Source: Comamonas koreensis (GTDB lineage: Bacteria; Pseudomonadota; Gammaproteobacteria; Burkholderiales; Burkholderiaceae_C). Taken from it: a stretch of DNA of 64,000 bases. The position numbers were made by a program, and so were the translations under genes. The notes beneath the pieces were generated by a model. The model saw nothing but the letters and a program-made list of their open reading frames with translations. It had not been told where the DNA came from and did no database searches. This document shows, one piece after another, positions 17,685 to 26,554 of this stretch. How positions within the stretch are numbered: the first letter of the stretch is position 1; each line of letters opens with the position of its first letter. The stretch covers positions 3,658,001 to 3,722,000 of the forward strand of contig NZ_CP043575.1 in the NCBI RefSeq assembly GCF_014076495.1, given 5' to 3'.

Positions 17685-18608
17685 TCACTTGGGCAGCGCA
17701 AAGCGCTGCGCCTCCCCCGCCACCTGGCTGGCGACAAAATCCAGAAATAGCTTGACCTTGGCGGGGATAATCGCCGAATCGACAATCGTCGCAAACATGC
17801 CTTCTTCGAACGTGGTATTGCTCACCACATAATCTGGCAACAGCCGCACCAGATTGCCCGCCGCCAGATCGGGGTAAACCGTGTAATCATCGAGCAGCGC
17901 AATACCCTCGCCCAATTTTGCCAACTCCAATAAAGCAATGCCATTGTTGGTCAAATGACGCGGAGAAAATCGAATATCTTCAACCCCTGCATCATTCTTG
18001 AAATGCCAGATATGGTCTTTGCCTGGCAAATAATAGGCCAGACATTGGGCCTGCAATAAATCAGCGGGTTGATGGATAGCAGGCATTTTCTCGGCATAAG
18101 CGGGTGACGCCACCAAATAACGCTGACTGTGAAACAGCATGCGCCGCTTGACGCCCGCTTCCACCGGCGGCGATATTCGGAAATCAATATCGATATTGTT
18201 CTTGACCAGGTCCACCTTGGTCTCGGACAGCAGCAGCTCCACCAGTATCTCGGGGTGGGCCTGGCGAAAGCGCGCGATGAGGCCGGGCAGCACGCGCTGG
18301 CCGAACATGGTGCGTGCGTGCACGCGCAGGCGCCCCTGCGGGGCAGAGCTGATGGCGGTGATGCTGGTGTGCGCCTGGTTGATGGTCCAGAGAATGCCCT
18401 CCAACTGGGCCGCATACTCCTGACCTGATTCGGTCAGCGACACCTGGCGCGTGGAGCGCAGCAGCAGCTTGACCTGCAGCCCGTCTTCAAACTCGGTGAT
18501 CATTCTCGACACGGCGGTAGCCGAGATGCCAAACAGCCGCGCCGTCTCTGAAAAACTGCGGGTCTGCGACACCGACAGGAACAGCTCCATCGCTCTCAGA
18601 CGGTCCAT
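17685..18608 (-). CDS. LysR-type transcriptional regulator
   Basis: A 307-residue regulator. The N-terminal winged helix (residues 1-60, FSETARLFGISATAVSRMITEFE) is followed by a long linker helix and a periplasmic-binding-like effector domain (LVELLLSETKVDLVKNNIDIDFRIS). It is divergent from the luciferase-like gene across about 100 bp, the usual layout for a LysR target, so it probably controls that gene and perhaps the large acyl-CoA operon. Confidence 0.93.
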   Translation of the reverse strand: MDRLRAMELFLSVSQTRSFSETARLFGISATAVSRMITEFEDGLQVKLLLRSTRQVSLTESGQEYAAQLEGILWTINQAHTSITAISSAPQGRLRVHARTMFGQRVLPGLIARFRQAHPEILVELLLSETKVDLVKNNIDIDFRISPPVEAGVKRRMLFHSQRYLVASPAYAEKMPAIHQPADLLQAQCLAYYLPGKDHIWHFKNDAGVEDIRFSPRHLTNNGIALLELAKLGEGIALLDDYTVYPDLAAGNLVRLLPDYVVSNTTFEEGMFATIVDSAIIPAKVKLFLDFVASQVAGEAQRFALPK

Positions 18609-18712
18609 GATTCCTCCAGTTTGCGCAGTACTGAATCTCGATTTTCACGCATACAGATCTCCTGACCCCACCCCTAGAATGATTCCATATTGCCCATCAT
18701 CAAGGAGACATC

Positions 18713-19777
18713 ATGGAATTTGGCGTATTCATTCTGGCGCAGCAGCGCGGCTACCACCAGCGCTCTCAGGACGTTATCAACAACTCCATCGAACAAACCG
18801 TGGTGGCAGAGCAAGCGGGTTTCAATACCGCCTGGTATGCCGAACACCATTTCAACAATTACTCGCTGTCGCCATCGCCATTAATGACCGTGGCCCATGC
18901 CGCGGCCAAAACCAAAACCATTCGCCTGGGCACGGCGGTGTGCATTTTGCCACTCTACCACCCCGCCCGCTTCCTGGCCGAGGTCGGCTTTGTCGACACC
19001 GTGTCCAATGGGCGACTCGAGCTGGGCGTGGGCTCGGGCTACCAGCAGTTTGAGTTTGAACGCTTTGGCGTCGAGATCGCCAATTCCGGCGCGATCTTCA
19101 ATGAGTTTCTCGACATTATTCCCAAGGCCCTGACCCAGAAAATATTCGAATACCAGGGCGAATTCCTGAATATCCCCCCCAGCTCCATCGCTGTGCGCTG
19201 CGTGCAAGACCCGATGCCCCCGCTCTGGGTCACCTCGGGCAACCCCGTTACCCTGGGCCGTGGCGTGCGCGAAGGCCACAACCTGTTTGTCACCGCGCTG
19301 CTCAACGGCAACGAAGCGATTGCCGGCCTACGCACCAAGCTGGAAAACATTGCCTCGGCCGAAGGCAAGGACCTGGACAGTGATGTGAAGTTCGGCTTTC
19401 TGCGCTGCGGCTATGCCTCGGACAACGAATCCGAAATCAATGCCTACCTGGACTGCGCCCGCTTTCAGCGCCGCATCTCCGAGAGCCTCAAGTTCCGCCG
19501 CGCTCAGTCCGAAGACGGCTACATGGTCAAAGAAGTGCCGACCGAGACCGACCCGACCTTCGAGCAGCTGCGCAAGAACCTGCCCGTCGGCTCGGTCAAC
19601 GAAGTGATCGACAAGCTGCTCGAAGAGATCAGCATCCTCAAGCCCAAGCACATTGCGCTGCAAACCCAGCTGGGCGATTTCGACCAGAAGACCATGCTCA
19701 AGCAGATCGAGCTGTGGGGCGACAAGATCATTCCCGCCGTGAAAAAAGAAGTGGGCCAGGCCGTAGCGCTGGCGTAA
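18713..19777 (+). CDS. LLM-class (luciferase-like) flavin-dependent monooxygenase
   Basis: A 354-residue TIM-barrel flavin monooxygenase: MEFGVFILAQQRG, the AEQAGFNTAWYAEHHF block shared with luciferase alpha chains, LGTAVCILPLYHPARFLAEV, GRLELGVGSGYQQFEF, and LWVTSGNPVTLGRGVREGHN. It uses reduced FMN supplied by the next gene to insert oxygen, for example as a type II Baeyer-Villiger enzyme. AAGGAGACATC precedes the ATG. The lactonase and SDR neighbours suggest a ketone-to-ester or lactone step; the substrate is not predictable. Confidence 0.92.
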   Translation: MEFGVFILAQQRGYHQRSQDVINNSIEQTVVAEQAGFNTAWYAEHHFNNYSLSPSPLMTVAHAAAKTKTIRLGTAVCILPLYHPARFLAEVGFVDTVSNGRLELGVGSGYQQFEFERFGVEIANSGAIFNEFLDIIPKALTQKIFEYQGEFLNIPPSSIAVRCVQDPMPPLWVTSGNPVTLGRGVREGHNLFVTALLNGNEAIAGLRTKLENIASAEGKDLDSDVKFGFLRCGYASDNESEINAYLDCARFQRRISESLKFRRAQSEDGYMVKEVPTETDPTFEQLRKNLPVGSVNEVIDKLLEEISILKPKHIALQTQLGDFDQKTMLKQIELWGDKIIPAVKKEVGQAVALA

Positions 19778-19790
19778 AGGAGACAGGGCC

Positions 19791-20585
19791 ATGCGCGTTC
19801 ACCTCAGCAACTGCGGCTCCATCAGCCTGATGGATGCCCACAATTTTCGGGCACTCGACGTGCTGATCGAGCCCCAGCCCGAGCCCCAGCTCGCGCAGGC
19901 CCTGACCCGTATTGGCACGCGCGACGGCGACAGCCATGTCTGGCTGTTTCCCCAGGTGCTGCGCTTTCTGGCCTGCCAGGCCGCAGACAGCGAATGGGAC
20001 ACGGGCTTTGCCGCCATGCTGGCCTATGCGCAGCAGCACGGCTGGGTCAACGACCAAGGCCAGGTGCGTGCCCATATCACCTTGGCCGCGGAAGACCAGG
20101 TCGTCTCGGTGGCCGACTTCAAGGCCGCGATGCGCGCCCTGCCCGCCGGCATCAGCGCCGTGACCACCGGCCAGGGCAAGGACGTCGCCGGCATGATCGT
20201 CTCCAGCCTCACCTCCATCTCGGCCGAGCCCCCAATGGTCGGCTTTTTTGCCCACAGCGCCTCGTCGATGGGTGATACCTTGCTGCAAACGGGCAAGTTT
20301 GTCGCCAATGTGCTGGGTGAGGAACACAGCCAGATCATCGCCAGCTTTCTGAGTCAGCCCCAAGGCGAGGCCCGCTTCAAGGAAGGCCGCTGGCACAGCA
20401 GCGAACACCAGCTGCCCGTGCTGAGCGACGCGCTGGCCAGCATGGAATGCGACATTGTCTGCACCCACACCCTGGGCACGCACAAGCTGGTGGTCGGCAA
20501 GATCCGCAAGTCCTCCTGCAACAGCGCCAGCCCCGTGGTGAACTTCAATGCCAGCACGCACAAGCTGGTGCCCTTGGCGGCCTGA
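19791..20585 (+). CDS. Flavin reductase with an extra N-terminal domain
   Basis: A 264-residue protein whose C-terminal 160 residues are a flavin reductase-like FMN-binding fold: FKAAMRALPAGISAVTTG, DVAGMIVSSLTSISAEPPMVGFF and KFVANVLGEEHSQIIASFL. It should reduce FMN with NAD(P)H and pass it to the luciferase-like partner 13 bp upstream. About 100 N-terminal residues (MRVHLSNCGSISLMDAHNFR onward) precede the reductase fold; I do not recognise them, and they may regulate or dock the reductase. AAGGAGACAGGGCC leads the start. Confidence 0.88.
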   Translation: MRVHLSNCGSISLMDAHNFRALDVLIEPQPEPQLAQALTRIGTRDGDSHVWLFPQVLRFLACQAADSEWDTGFAAMLAYAQQHGWVNDQGQVRAHITLAAEDQVVSVADFKAAMRALPAGISAVTTGQGKDVAGMIVSSLTSISAEPPMVGFFAHSASSMGDTLLQTGKFVANVLGEEHSQIIASFLSQPQGEARFKEGRWHSSEHQLPVLSDALASMECDIVCTHTLGTHKLVVGKIRKSSCNSASPVVNFNASTHKLVPLAA

Positions 20586-20611
20586 TCGCAGACCAGAAAA
20601 GGGCTTCAAGC

Positions 20612-21472
20612 ATGGACTGGCTGCAATTGGACCTACGCATCTGCGTCGTCACCGGCGGCGCCAAGGGACTGGGCGCCGGCATTGTGCAAGCACTGCTGGC
20701 GAGCGGCTGCCGCGTGGCGGTGCTCGACCACGACAGCGATGCGCTGGCGCAGCTCGCCGCCACCCATCCCGATGGCCAGCGTCTGCTGCCGCTGAGCGCC
20801 GATGTCTCATCACCCGCTGCGGTAGAGGCTGCGTTTCAAACACTGCAACAGCACTGGGGCGCCGGGCCCAGCGTGCTGGTCAACAACGCCGCCATCACCA
20901 GCGCCGCGCCGCTGGCCGAGCTGGACCCTGGCATCTGGGAGCGCCAACTGCAGATCAACCTGGGCGGCTACCTGCGCATGGGCCAGGCCTTCTACCGCCA
21001 TTCCGACGCCAGCCTGCCGCGCGCCATTGTCAATATCGCTTCGATCTCGGCCCAGAACGCCCAACCGCTGAGCGGCGGCTACAGCATGAGCAAGGCCGCC
21101 ATCCGCATGCTGACTAACCAGATGTGCCTGGAATGGGGCCCCGCAGGCATCCGCTGCAACACCGTCAGCCCCGGCCTGTTTGTGACCCCGCTGAGCGAGC
21201 GCTTCTACCGCAACCCGGACGACCGCGCCCGCCGCGAGCAGGTCGTCCCCCTGCGCCGCATCGGCCAGAGCGAAGAACTCGCCCAGGCGGTGGTCTTCCT
21301 CGCCAGCCCCCGGGCCAGCTATGTCCATGGCGCGGATCTGGTGGTCGATGGCGGCTTCAGCCATTCGCTGATGACGCATATTCCTCGGGCTTATGGGCAG
21401 GGGCAGCTGGGTCCTGGGAAAGCGCAGCCTGGCTTGGTGCAGTCCACCAATCCAGGCATCCGCAACATGTGA
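20612..21472 (+). CDS. Short-chain dehydrogenase/reductase
   Basis: A 286-residue SDR beginning MDWLQLDLRI. It has TGGAKGLGAG for the nucleotide, AVLDHDSDAL (Asp, NAD preference), LVNNAAI, the catalytic Ser in NIASISAQNAQ with Tyr-Ser-Met-Ser-Lys, and the closing VDGGFSHSLM. A tail of about 25 residues (ending TNPGIRNM) exceeds the usual length. It follows the flavin reductase by 26 bp and probably makes the ketone substrate or consumes the product of the monooxygenase. Confidence 0.9.
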   Translation: MDWLQLDLRICVVTGGAKGLGAGIVQALLASGCRVAVLDHDSDALAQLAATHPDGQRLLPLSADVSSPAAVEAAFQTLQQHWGAGPSVLVNNAAITSAAPLAELDPGIWERQLQINLGGYLRMGQAFYRHSDASLPRAIVNIASISAQNAQPLSGGYSMSKAAIRMLTNQMCLEWGPAGIRCNTVSPGLFVTPLSERFYRNPDDRARREQVVPLRRIGQSEELAQAVVFLASPRASYVHGADLVVDGGFSHSLMTHIPRAYGQGQLGPGKAQPGLVQSTNPGIRNM

Positions 21473-21479
21473 GATCCCT

Positions 21480-22412
21480 TCAGGGCAGCGGATCGCCCGC
21501 GCCCACCCGGTCCACAATCAAGCGGTAGTGCTCAGGCCTGCGGTGCTTGGCGAAATTGAAGACATGCTGGCGGAAATGTTCACCCAGCGACAGATCGGCG
21601 CTGACGCAGATGACCTCATCGTCCTCGGTCAGCGTGCGCGCCACGATCTCTCCGGTGGGCGCAACAATGACGGAGCTGCCAATCATGTGGTGGCCATCTT
21701 CGGAACCGCATTTCGCCGCTGCCGCCACCCAGATTCCATTTTGGTAGGCATTGGCCTGCAATGAGATCAGGTGGGTGGTCGTGCGCAGATGCACCGGCTC
21801 ATTCCAATGGATATTGAGCGACGGCGTGTTGTAGCCCAGCATGACCACCTCGGCACTTTGCAAGGCCATCACGCGGTAGGTTTCCGGCCAGCGGCGGTCG
21901 TTGCACAGGCACATGCCGTATTTGACAGCGCCTGAATCGAACACCCTGAACCCCAGGTTGCCGACATCGAAGTACTTCTTCTCCAGATGCTGGAACGGAG
22001 CTTCTGGCTTATGTTCCACATGGCCGGGCAGGTGGATCTTGCGGTACTTGCCCGCAATTTCTCCCCTGGAGTTGACCAGTACGGCGGTGTTGTAGGGTCG
22101 CCCGTCTTCGGCCAGTTCGGCATAGCCCAGGTAGAAGCCCACGCCCAGCTCACGCGCGGCATCAAACAGCGGCTGCACATCGGCATTGGGCATCTGTGCT
22201 TCGAAGAACCGCGCTTGTGCTTGCGCTTCTTCCATCCAATAGCGCGGGAAGAACGTCGTCAGTGCCAACTCCGGAAAAACGACCATCTCGGCGCCCCGGG
22301 CCTTGGCCTCGCGCAGCATGGCCACCAAGCGCCGAACCACCGAGCCCCGGCTATCCGATAAATGAACAGGCCCCATCTGGGCCACGGCCAAACCAAGTTT
22401 TCGTGTTGTCAT
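21480..22412 (-). CDS. N-carbamoyl-D-amino acid hydrolase (nitrilase superfamily)
   Basis: A 310-residue amidohydrolase that should release D-amino acid, CO2 and ammonia from N-carbamoyl-D-amino acids. The Glu-Lys-Cys triad is Glu48 (VVFPELALTTFF), Lys125 (GKYRKIHLPGH) and Cys170 in MCLCNDRRWPETYR. The last segment and the PFQHLEKKYF segment are specific to D-carbamoylases of the Agrobacterium type. The ATG at 22412 has AAGGAG upstream and overlaps the deacylase stop as ATGA, so the two are coupled. Confidence 0.9.
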   Translation of the reverse strand: MTTRKLGLAVAQMGPVHLSDSRGSVVRRLVAMLREAKARGAEMVVFPELALTTFFPRYWMEEAQAQARFFEAQMPNADVQPLFDAARELGVGFYLGYAELAEDGRPYNTAVLVNSRGEIAGKYRKIHLPGHVEHKPEAPFQHLEKKYFDVGNLGFRVFDSGAVKYGMCLCNDRRWPETYRVMALQSAEVVMLGYNTPSLNIHWNEPVHLRTTTHLISLQANAYQNGIWVAAAAKCGSEDGHHMIGSSVIVAPTGEIVARTLTEDDEVICVSADLSLGEHFRQHVFNFAKHRRPEHYRLIVDRVGAGDPLP

Positions 22413-23866
22413 TTCCCGCACTCCTTTTGCGTTGTCTGCTCGGGCTCTGCCCGGCGCAGCACTTGTCCTGGCCGCGCGCCGGTAGGCTGGTGGCCATCCC
22501 ACACCTGCTGCCCATTGACCCAGACTTGTTCGATTCCCTCGCTGGCCTGCACTGGCTCCTCAAACGTGGCCTTGTCCGAAACCCGTTGGGGGTCAAACAC
22601 CACCAGGTCGGCAAAGCAGCCGGGCTCCAAACGCCCACGCTGCTCCAGCCCATACTGCTGCGCAGCCAGCCCCGTCATCCGGTGGATGCCCTCTTCCAGC
22701 GACAGCAAGCCGCATTCGCGCACCATGCGCCGCAGCACGCGTGTGAAGGTGCCCCACTGGCGTGGATGGGGGTGTGGATCAAAAGGCAGGCCATCGGACC
22801 CCACCATCGTCAAAGGAAACGCAAAGATGCGGTCCACATCGTGCTGATCCATCAAGAAGTAAATGGCGCCGGCCGGTGACAGGCGCGCCAACAGCGCTTC
22901 ATCGTCCAGGCCCCATTGCTGCTGCAGGTCGGCAAAATCCCGTCCTTTGGCTTCTGGACAAGCGCTGGACCAGGTGATCATGGTGCGGCTTGCCAGGCGA
23001 ACCCGGTCGAGCCGCAGCATCGTGGACGTGGCGGGATAAGGGTGGCAGTCCACACAAACGGGCTGCTTGCTGCTGGCCTCCCGGATCAGCGCCAGCGTCT
23101 CTTCCGAGCGGCCATGGTTGCGCTCGCCAGCGAGCTTGTGGTGGGAGAAAACCACCCGGCAGTCTGCGTCGCGCCCCACGGCCAATGCCTCTTGCATCGC
23201 CGGGACAATGTCATCGGCCTCATCCCGCAGATGGGTGGCATACACGGCCTGGCGGCCGCGCAGTGGCCTGCAGACTTCGAGCAGTTCCCAGGTTGTGGCA
23301 TGGCGTGCAGGCGGGTAGAAGGTGCCGGTCGAGATGCCGAAGGCCCCTTCGTCCAGCGCTTCGGTCAGCAAATCCCGCATCTGCGCGCACTCGTCATCGG
23401 TGGCTTCACGCTGGTGGTCCGCCATCACCTTGACGCGCAAGGTGGTATGGCCCACCAGCGGGATGACATTGACCGCCGCTGGCTGCGCCTGCAAGGCTTG
23501 CAGCCACTCGCCAAAGCGCCCAAAGCGAAACAACTCGGGCGGCCCCAGCAGGTCCAGGGGCTGCGGCAGGTTTTGCGGCACCAGCGGCGCCAGACTGATG
23601 CCGCAGTTGCCGGTAACCACCGTGGTTATACCCTGGGAGACTTTGGGCACCATATCGCGGTGCACCAGCAGGTAGCCATCATCGTGGGTGTGCGAATCGA
23701 TAAAGCCCGGTGCAAGGGCCAGGCCCTGCAGGTCGATGACGGTATCACCGGCCTGCGCCTGCACCGCGCCCACCTGGGCAATCCGCTCACCCTCCACCGC
23801 CACATCGCCGCTGTAAGCCTGCCCGCCAGAGCCGTCGATCAGCATCGCATTCTTGAATATCAGCAC
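22409..23866 (-). CDS. N-acyl-D-amino acid deacylase (D-aminoacylase)
   Basis: A 485-residue amidohydrolase-superfamily enzyme that deacylates N-acyl-D-amino acids. Metal ligands appear in PGFIDSHTHDDGYLL (His59, His61) and TTVVTGNCGISLAPL (Cys88). Later blocks are VFSHHKLAGERNHGRS, VDCHPYPATSTMLR and LEPGCFADLVVFDPQRV. I chose the GTG at 23866 (VLIFKNAMLIDG), giving the normal 480-490 residue length; a longer reading would add an Arg/Ser-rich leader. It forms a D-amino-acid salvage pair with the carbamoylase. Confidence 0.9.
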   Translation of the reverse strand: MLIFKNAMLIDGSGGQAYSGDVAVEGERIAQVGAVQAQAGDTVIDLQGLALAPGFIDSHTHDDGYLLVHRDMVPKVSQGITTVVTGNCGISLAPLVPQNLPQPLDLLGPPELFRFGRFGEWLQALQAQPAAVNVIPLVGHTTLRVKVMADHQREATDDECAQMRDLLTEALDEGAFGISTGTFYPPARHATTWELLEVCRPLRGRQAVYATHLRDEADDIVPAMQEALAVGRDADCRVVFSHHKLAGERNHGRSEETLALIREASSKQPVCVDCHPYPATSTMLRLDRVRLASRTMITWSSACPEAKGRDFADLQQQWGLDDEALLARLSPAGAIYFLMDQHDVDRIFAFPLTMVGSDGLPFDPHPHPRQWGTFTRVLRRMVRECGLLSLEEGIHRMTGLAAQQYGLEQRGRLEPGCFADLVVFDPQRVSDKATFEEPVQASEGIEQVWVNGQQVWDGHQPTGARPGQVLRRAEPEQTTQKECGK

Positions 23867-23891
23867 TTTCGTCTTCTCTTTCCGGGGCCGA

Positions 23892-24875
23892 TCAGTTGAG
23901 CTTCGCGATCTTGCTGGACTGGATGATCTCGGTCCATTTTTTCGTCTCACGGGCAATCAATTGCTTGAAATCCTCCGGCGTGCCGCCCACCGGCTGGGCG
24001 CCCAGGCCTTGAAGACTTTCGCGCACGTTAGGCATCTTCAACACCTTGTCCAGATCGGCGGCCAGTGCCTTGGCCTGCTCAGGCGTCATCTTGCGATTGC
24101 CCACCACGCCCCCCCACGAGACGATCTCATAGCCCTTGACGCCCGCCTCGTCCATCGTCGGAACAGTGGGCAGCTGCTCGATCCGCTTGCCCAGCTGGGT
24201 CACGGCCAGCGCACGCACCTTGCCCGACTTGATAAGCGGCACCGCTTCGGAGCTGTTGATGAACATATAGTCCAAGCGCCCGCCCATCAGGTCCTGCAAC
24301 GCGGCCGGCCCGCCCTGGTAGGGAACGAAAACGGTATCGAGCTTTTCCAGATGGTTGAGCAGCTCCCCACTCATATGGCCGGTGGTGCCGACGCCCGAAG
24401 CCCCATAGGACAGCTTGCCGGGGTTCTTGCGCGCTTGGGCCAGCAAGTCCTGCACGGATTGGACGCTCGATGCCACCGGAACGATCAGCACGTTGTAGAG
24501 GTTGAACAGGTGCGACACCGGAACCAGGTCCTTGTCCACGTCGTAAGGCAGCGTGGAGAACAGCGCGCGGTTGACCGCCAGGGTGTTGATATTTCCATAG
24601 CCCACGGTGAGCTCGTTGCCCCTGATCACCTGCACCACACCGATATTGCCTGCCGCTCCGGGCTTGTTTTCTACAATCACCGGACGATGGGCGTTCAGCG
24701 ACCATTGGTTGGTAATGATGCGGCTGAGCACGTCAGGGGATCCGCCGGCCGCAGAGGGCACGACAAAGCTGATCGGCTGGTTGGCGTTGCCCTGGGCAGC
24801 AGCCGGATCCGACTGCGCGGCCAGCATGACAAGGGGCAACAGGAGGGCAAAACGGTTCAGAAGACGGCGGTTCAT
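23892..24875 (-). CDS. Bug/TctC-family periplasmic solute receptor (4)
   Basis: A 327-residue receptor with a signal peptide (LLPLVMLAAQSDPAAAQG) and family motifs ISFVVPSAAGGSPDVLSRI, VIVENKPGAAGNIGVVQ, TVFVPYQGGPAALQDLMGG and EIVSWGGVVGNRKM. It is the first gene of the D-carbamoylase/D-aminoacylase unit and is divergent from a LysR gene, so it likely captures the N-acyl or N-carbamoyl amino acid (or hydantoin-derived acid) that the two enzymes hydrolyse. Binding specificity is inferred only from context. Confidence 0.92.
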   Translation of the reverse strand: MNRRLLNRFALLLPLVMLAAQSDPAAAQGNANQPISFVVPSAAGGSPDVLSRIITNQWSLNAHRPVIVENKPGAAGNIGVVQVIRGNELTVGYGNINTLAVNRALFSTLPYDVDKDLVPVSHLFNLYNVLIVPVASSVQSVQDLLAQARKNPGKLSYGASGVGTTGHMSGELLNHLEKLDTVFVPYQGGPAALQDLMGGRLDYMFINSSEAVPLIKSGKVRALAVTQLGKRIEQLPTVPTMDEAGVKGYEIVSWGGVVGNRKMTPEQAKALAADLDKVLKMPNVRESLQGLGAQPVGGTPEDFKQLIARETKKWTEIIQSSKIAKLN

Positions 24876-24997
24876 GGCTTGACTCTTTCATGGGTCTGAA
24901 TATTGCTTGCAGCGTAAAGGACAAGCCGAACTCACCCAAATTGAAAAATGTCGGTGCATTCACAAACAAAGTTATATCGACCAGGGGTTAACACCAC

Positions 24998-25975
24998 ATG
25001 CCAAGCCAATTGCCTGAAACCAGCAGCCACGCCATTCACCCCCGCGCACTGAACATGCGGCAGCTGGAGGTGTTCCATGCCATCATGACCACCGGCACCA
25101 TCAGCGGCGCGGCCTTGGCCCTGCATGTATCGCAGCCGGCACTGAGCCGGGCACTGGCGCACTGCGAAGCCCGCCTGGGCTATTTGTTGTTTGAGCGGCT
25201 GGGCAGAAGGCTGCAGCCCACGCCCGAAGCCCAGCGCCTGCACGAAGAGGCGCGCGACGTGTACCGAGGCCTGGACCGGCTCAACAGCCTGGCCCAGCGC
25301 ATCGGCCATGCGGGCGTGGACACCTTGCACCTGGCCTGCAGTGCCACGTTTGCCAACACCTTGATTCCGCAGGCACTGCAGCAACTGATGCGCTACAGCC
25401 CGCAATTGCGTGTCGACTTTCGCACGGCGACCTATGACGAGTTGCCAGAGTACCTGCTGTCGGGTCAAGCCGATGTGGGCGTTTCTTTGGTGGAGTCGAA
25501 CCACCCGGGCTTGAAATCACGCTTGCTGGGCCGCCAGCGCCTGCTGTGCGTACTGCCCCCGCAACACCCGCTGGCGGACCGGGCCATGGTGGATCCGCTT
25601 GCGTTGTGCGACACCGCATGGATCGGATACCCGCCGGACACCCCGCTGGGACGCCTATGCGCCTCAGCGCTGGCGATGGATGCCAGCTCGGCGAGCATCC
25701 AGGTGCGCTCGCCGGCCATTGCCCTCAGTTGCGTTCAGACGGGCTTGGGCGCTGCCATTGTGGATGCCTCCTGTATCCGGCATATTCCCCGCGATGACAT
25801 CGTCGTCAGGCCTTTGACAACGGAGGTGTATTCCAACATCTGGACGATAACGTCTGCGCGGCAGCCATGCCCGGCAACGGGCCAGCAATTCATCGATGCG
25901 CTGCATGCGGTACTGAAACAGCTCAGCGCTGCCGAGCCTTGGCCGCCAGCCAGCAAAACTAGCGGCGCCGCCTAA
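24998..25975 (+). CDS. LysR-type regulator of the D-amino-acid salvage unit
   Basis: A 325-residue LysR protein. Its winged helix starts at about residue 18 (LNMRQLEVFHAIMTTGTISGAALALHVSQPALSR) after a non-conserved leader. The effector domain includes LRVDFRTATYDELPEYLLSGQADVGVSL. It is divergent from Bug receptor 4 with a 122-bp AT-richer gap that should hold the operator. The natural inducer is probably the substrate or product of the salvage enzymes. Confidence 0.92.
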   Translation: MPSQLPETSSHAIHPRALNMRQLEVFHAIMTTGTISGAALALHVSQPALSRALAHCEARLGYLLFERLGRRLQPTPEAQRLHEEARDVYRGLDRLNSLAQRIGHAGVDTLHLACSATFANTLIPQALQQLMRYSPQLRVDFRTATYDELPEYLLSGQADVGVSLVESNHPGLKSRLLGRQRLLCVLPPQHPLADRAMVDPLALCDTAWIGYPPDTPLGRLCASALAMDASSASIQVRSPAIALSCVQTGLGAAIVDASCIRHIPRDDIVVRPLTTEVYSNIWTITSARQPCPATGQQFIDALHAVLKQLSAAEPWPPASKTSGAA

Positions 25976-26045
25976 GAACCTGTTCTAAGCATGCGGTGCC
26001 CAGCCCCGACCCAGCGATCGGCGGGACTGGACGGATGGCGACCCA

Positions 26046-26279
26046 TCAAGAGAACGTCAAATCCAAGCCCATCGTCCTGACCAAGGTGAAGGTCAGCAGC
26101 CCCAGCAGCAACAGCGCCGCCAAAAAAATAGCCGCCACCTTGCCGCCTGCGCGCAGCACGGCGCGGGGGTTGCCGCCTTTTTTGCCCTGGTCGTAATGCC
26201 ATTTGATGGCAAAGAACATGCAGGTGCTGAACATGCTCAGCTTGAAGATGACAAAGACTACGGGGATCCAATCGATCAT
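26046..26279 (-). CDS. Small two-helix membrane protein, unknown
   Basis: A 77-residue protein from MIDWIPVVFVIFKLSM. Two membrane segments are clear (about residues 4-24, and 49-70, AIFLAALLLLGLLTFTLV), joined by a basic cytoplasmic loop (KWHYDQGKKGGNPRAVLRAGG). The ribosome site is weak. Longer readings add a sequence without membrane or domain character, so I keep the short form. It is divergent from the MocR gene, which may control it. Confidence 0.6.
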   Translation of the reverse strand: MIDWIPVVFVIFKLSMFSTCMFFAIKWHYDQGKKGGNPRAVLRAGGKVAAIFLAALLLLGLLTFTLVRTMGLDLTFS

Positions 26280-26417
26280 TTTGCAAATTTCCAGCCAATG
26301 ACTTGGCACTGTCCGAGCCCCAGCAAGGCATGAGGCCGCAACGCCAGCGATTGCCATACCAGCATGGGCCGCTCTGCGTTCTGGTGCATAGTACGCAAAA
26401 GCAATTTCCATACATGC

Positions 26418-26430
26418 GGACAAATTGTCC
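26418..26430. promoter_or_regulatory. Near-palindrome in the MocR-divergent intergenic region
   Basis: GGACAAATTGTCC, symmetric except at its centre, lies between the divergent small membrane gene and the MocR gene. GntR/MocR regulators usually bind such sites near their own promoter. It is a candidate operator only. Confidence 0.35.
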
Positions 26431-26432
26431 CA

Positions 26433-26522
26433 GGGGCCGTCTGCAAAACCGTCGCCCAATGGCAAGGAGTGGATCGCCCGAGTGGGCGTCCAGACCAAGG
26501 CAGTGCGTTTTGCAGAGGCCCC
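26433..26522. repeat. 90-bp segment bounded by inverted repeats
   Basis: GGGGCCGTCTGCAAAAC (26433-26449) is nearly complementary to GTTTTGCAGAGGCCCC (26507-26522). The arm resembles the CTCTGCAAGAC arm of the hairpin element at 6212-6376. It ends about 30 bp before the MocR start and could be a short non-autonomous repeat or a leader hairpin. Confidence 0.35.
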
Positions 26523-26554
26523 CTCGGCCCATCCATACATCTCCAGATACAAGC

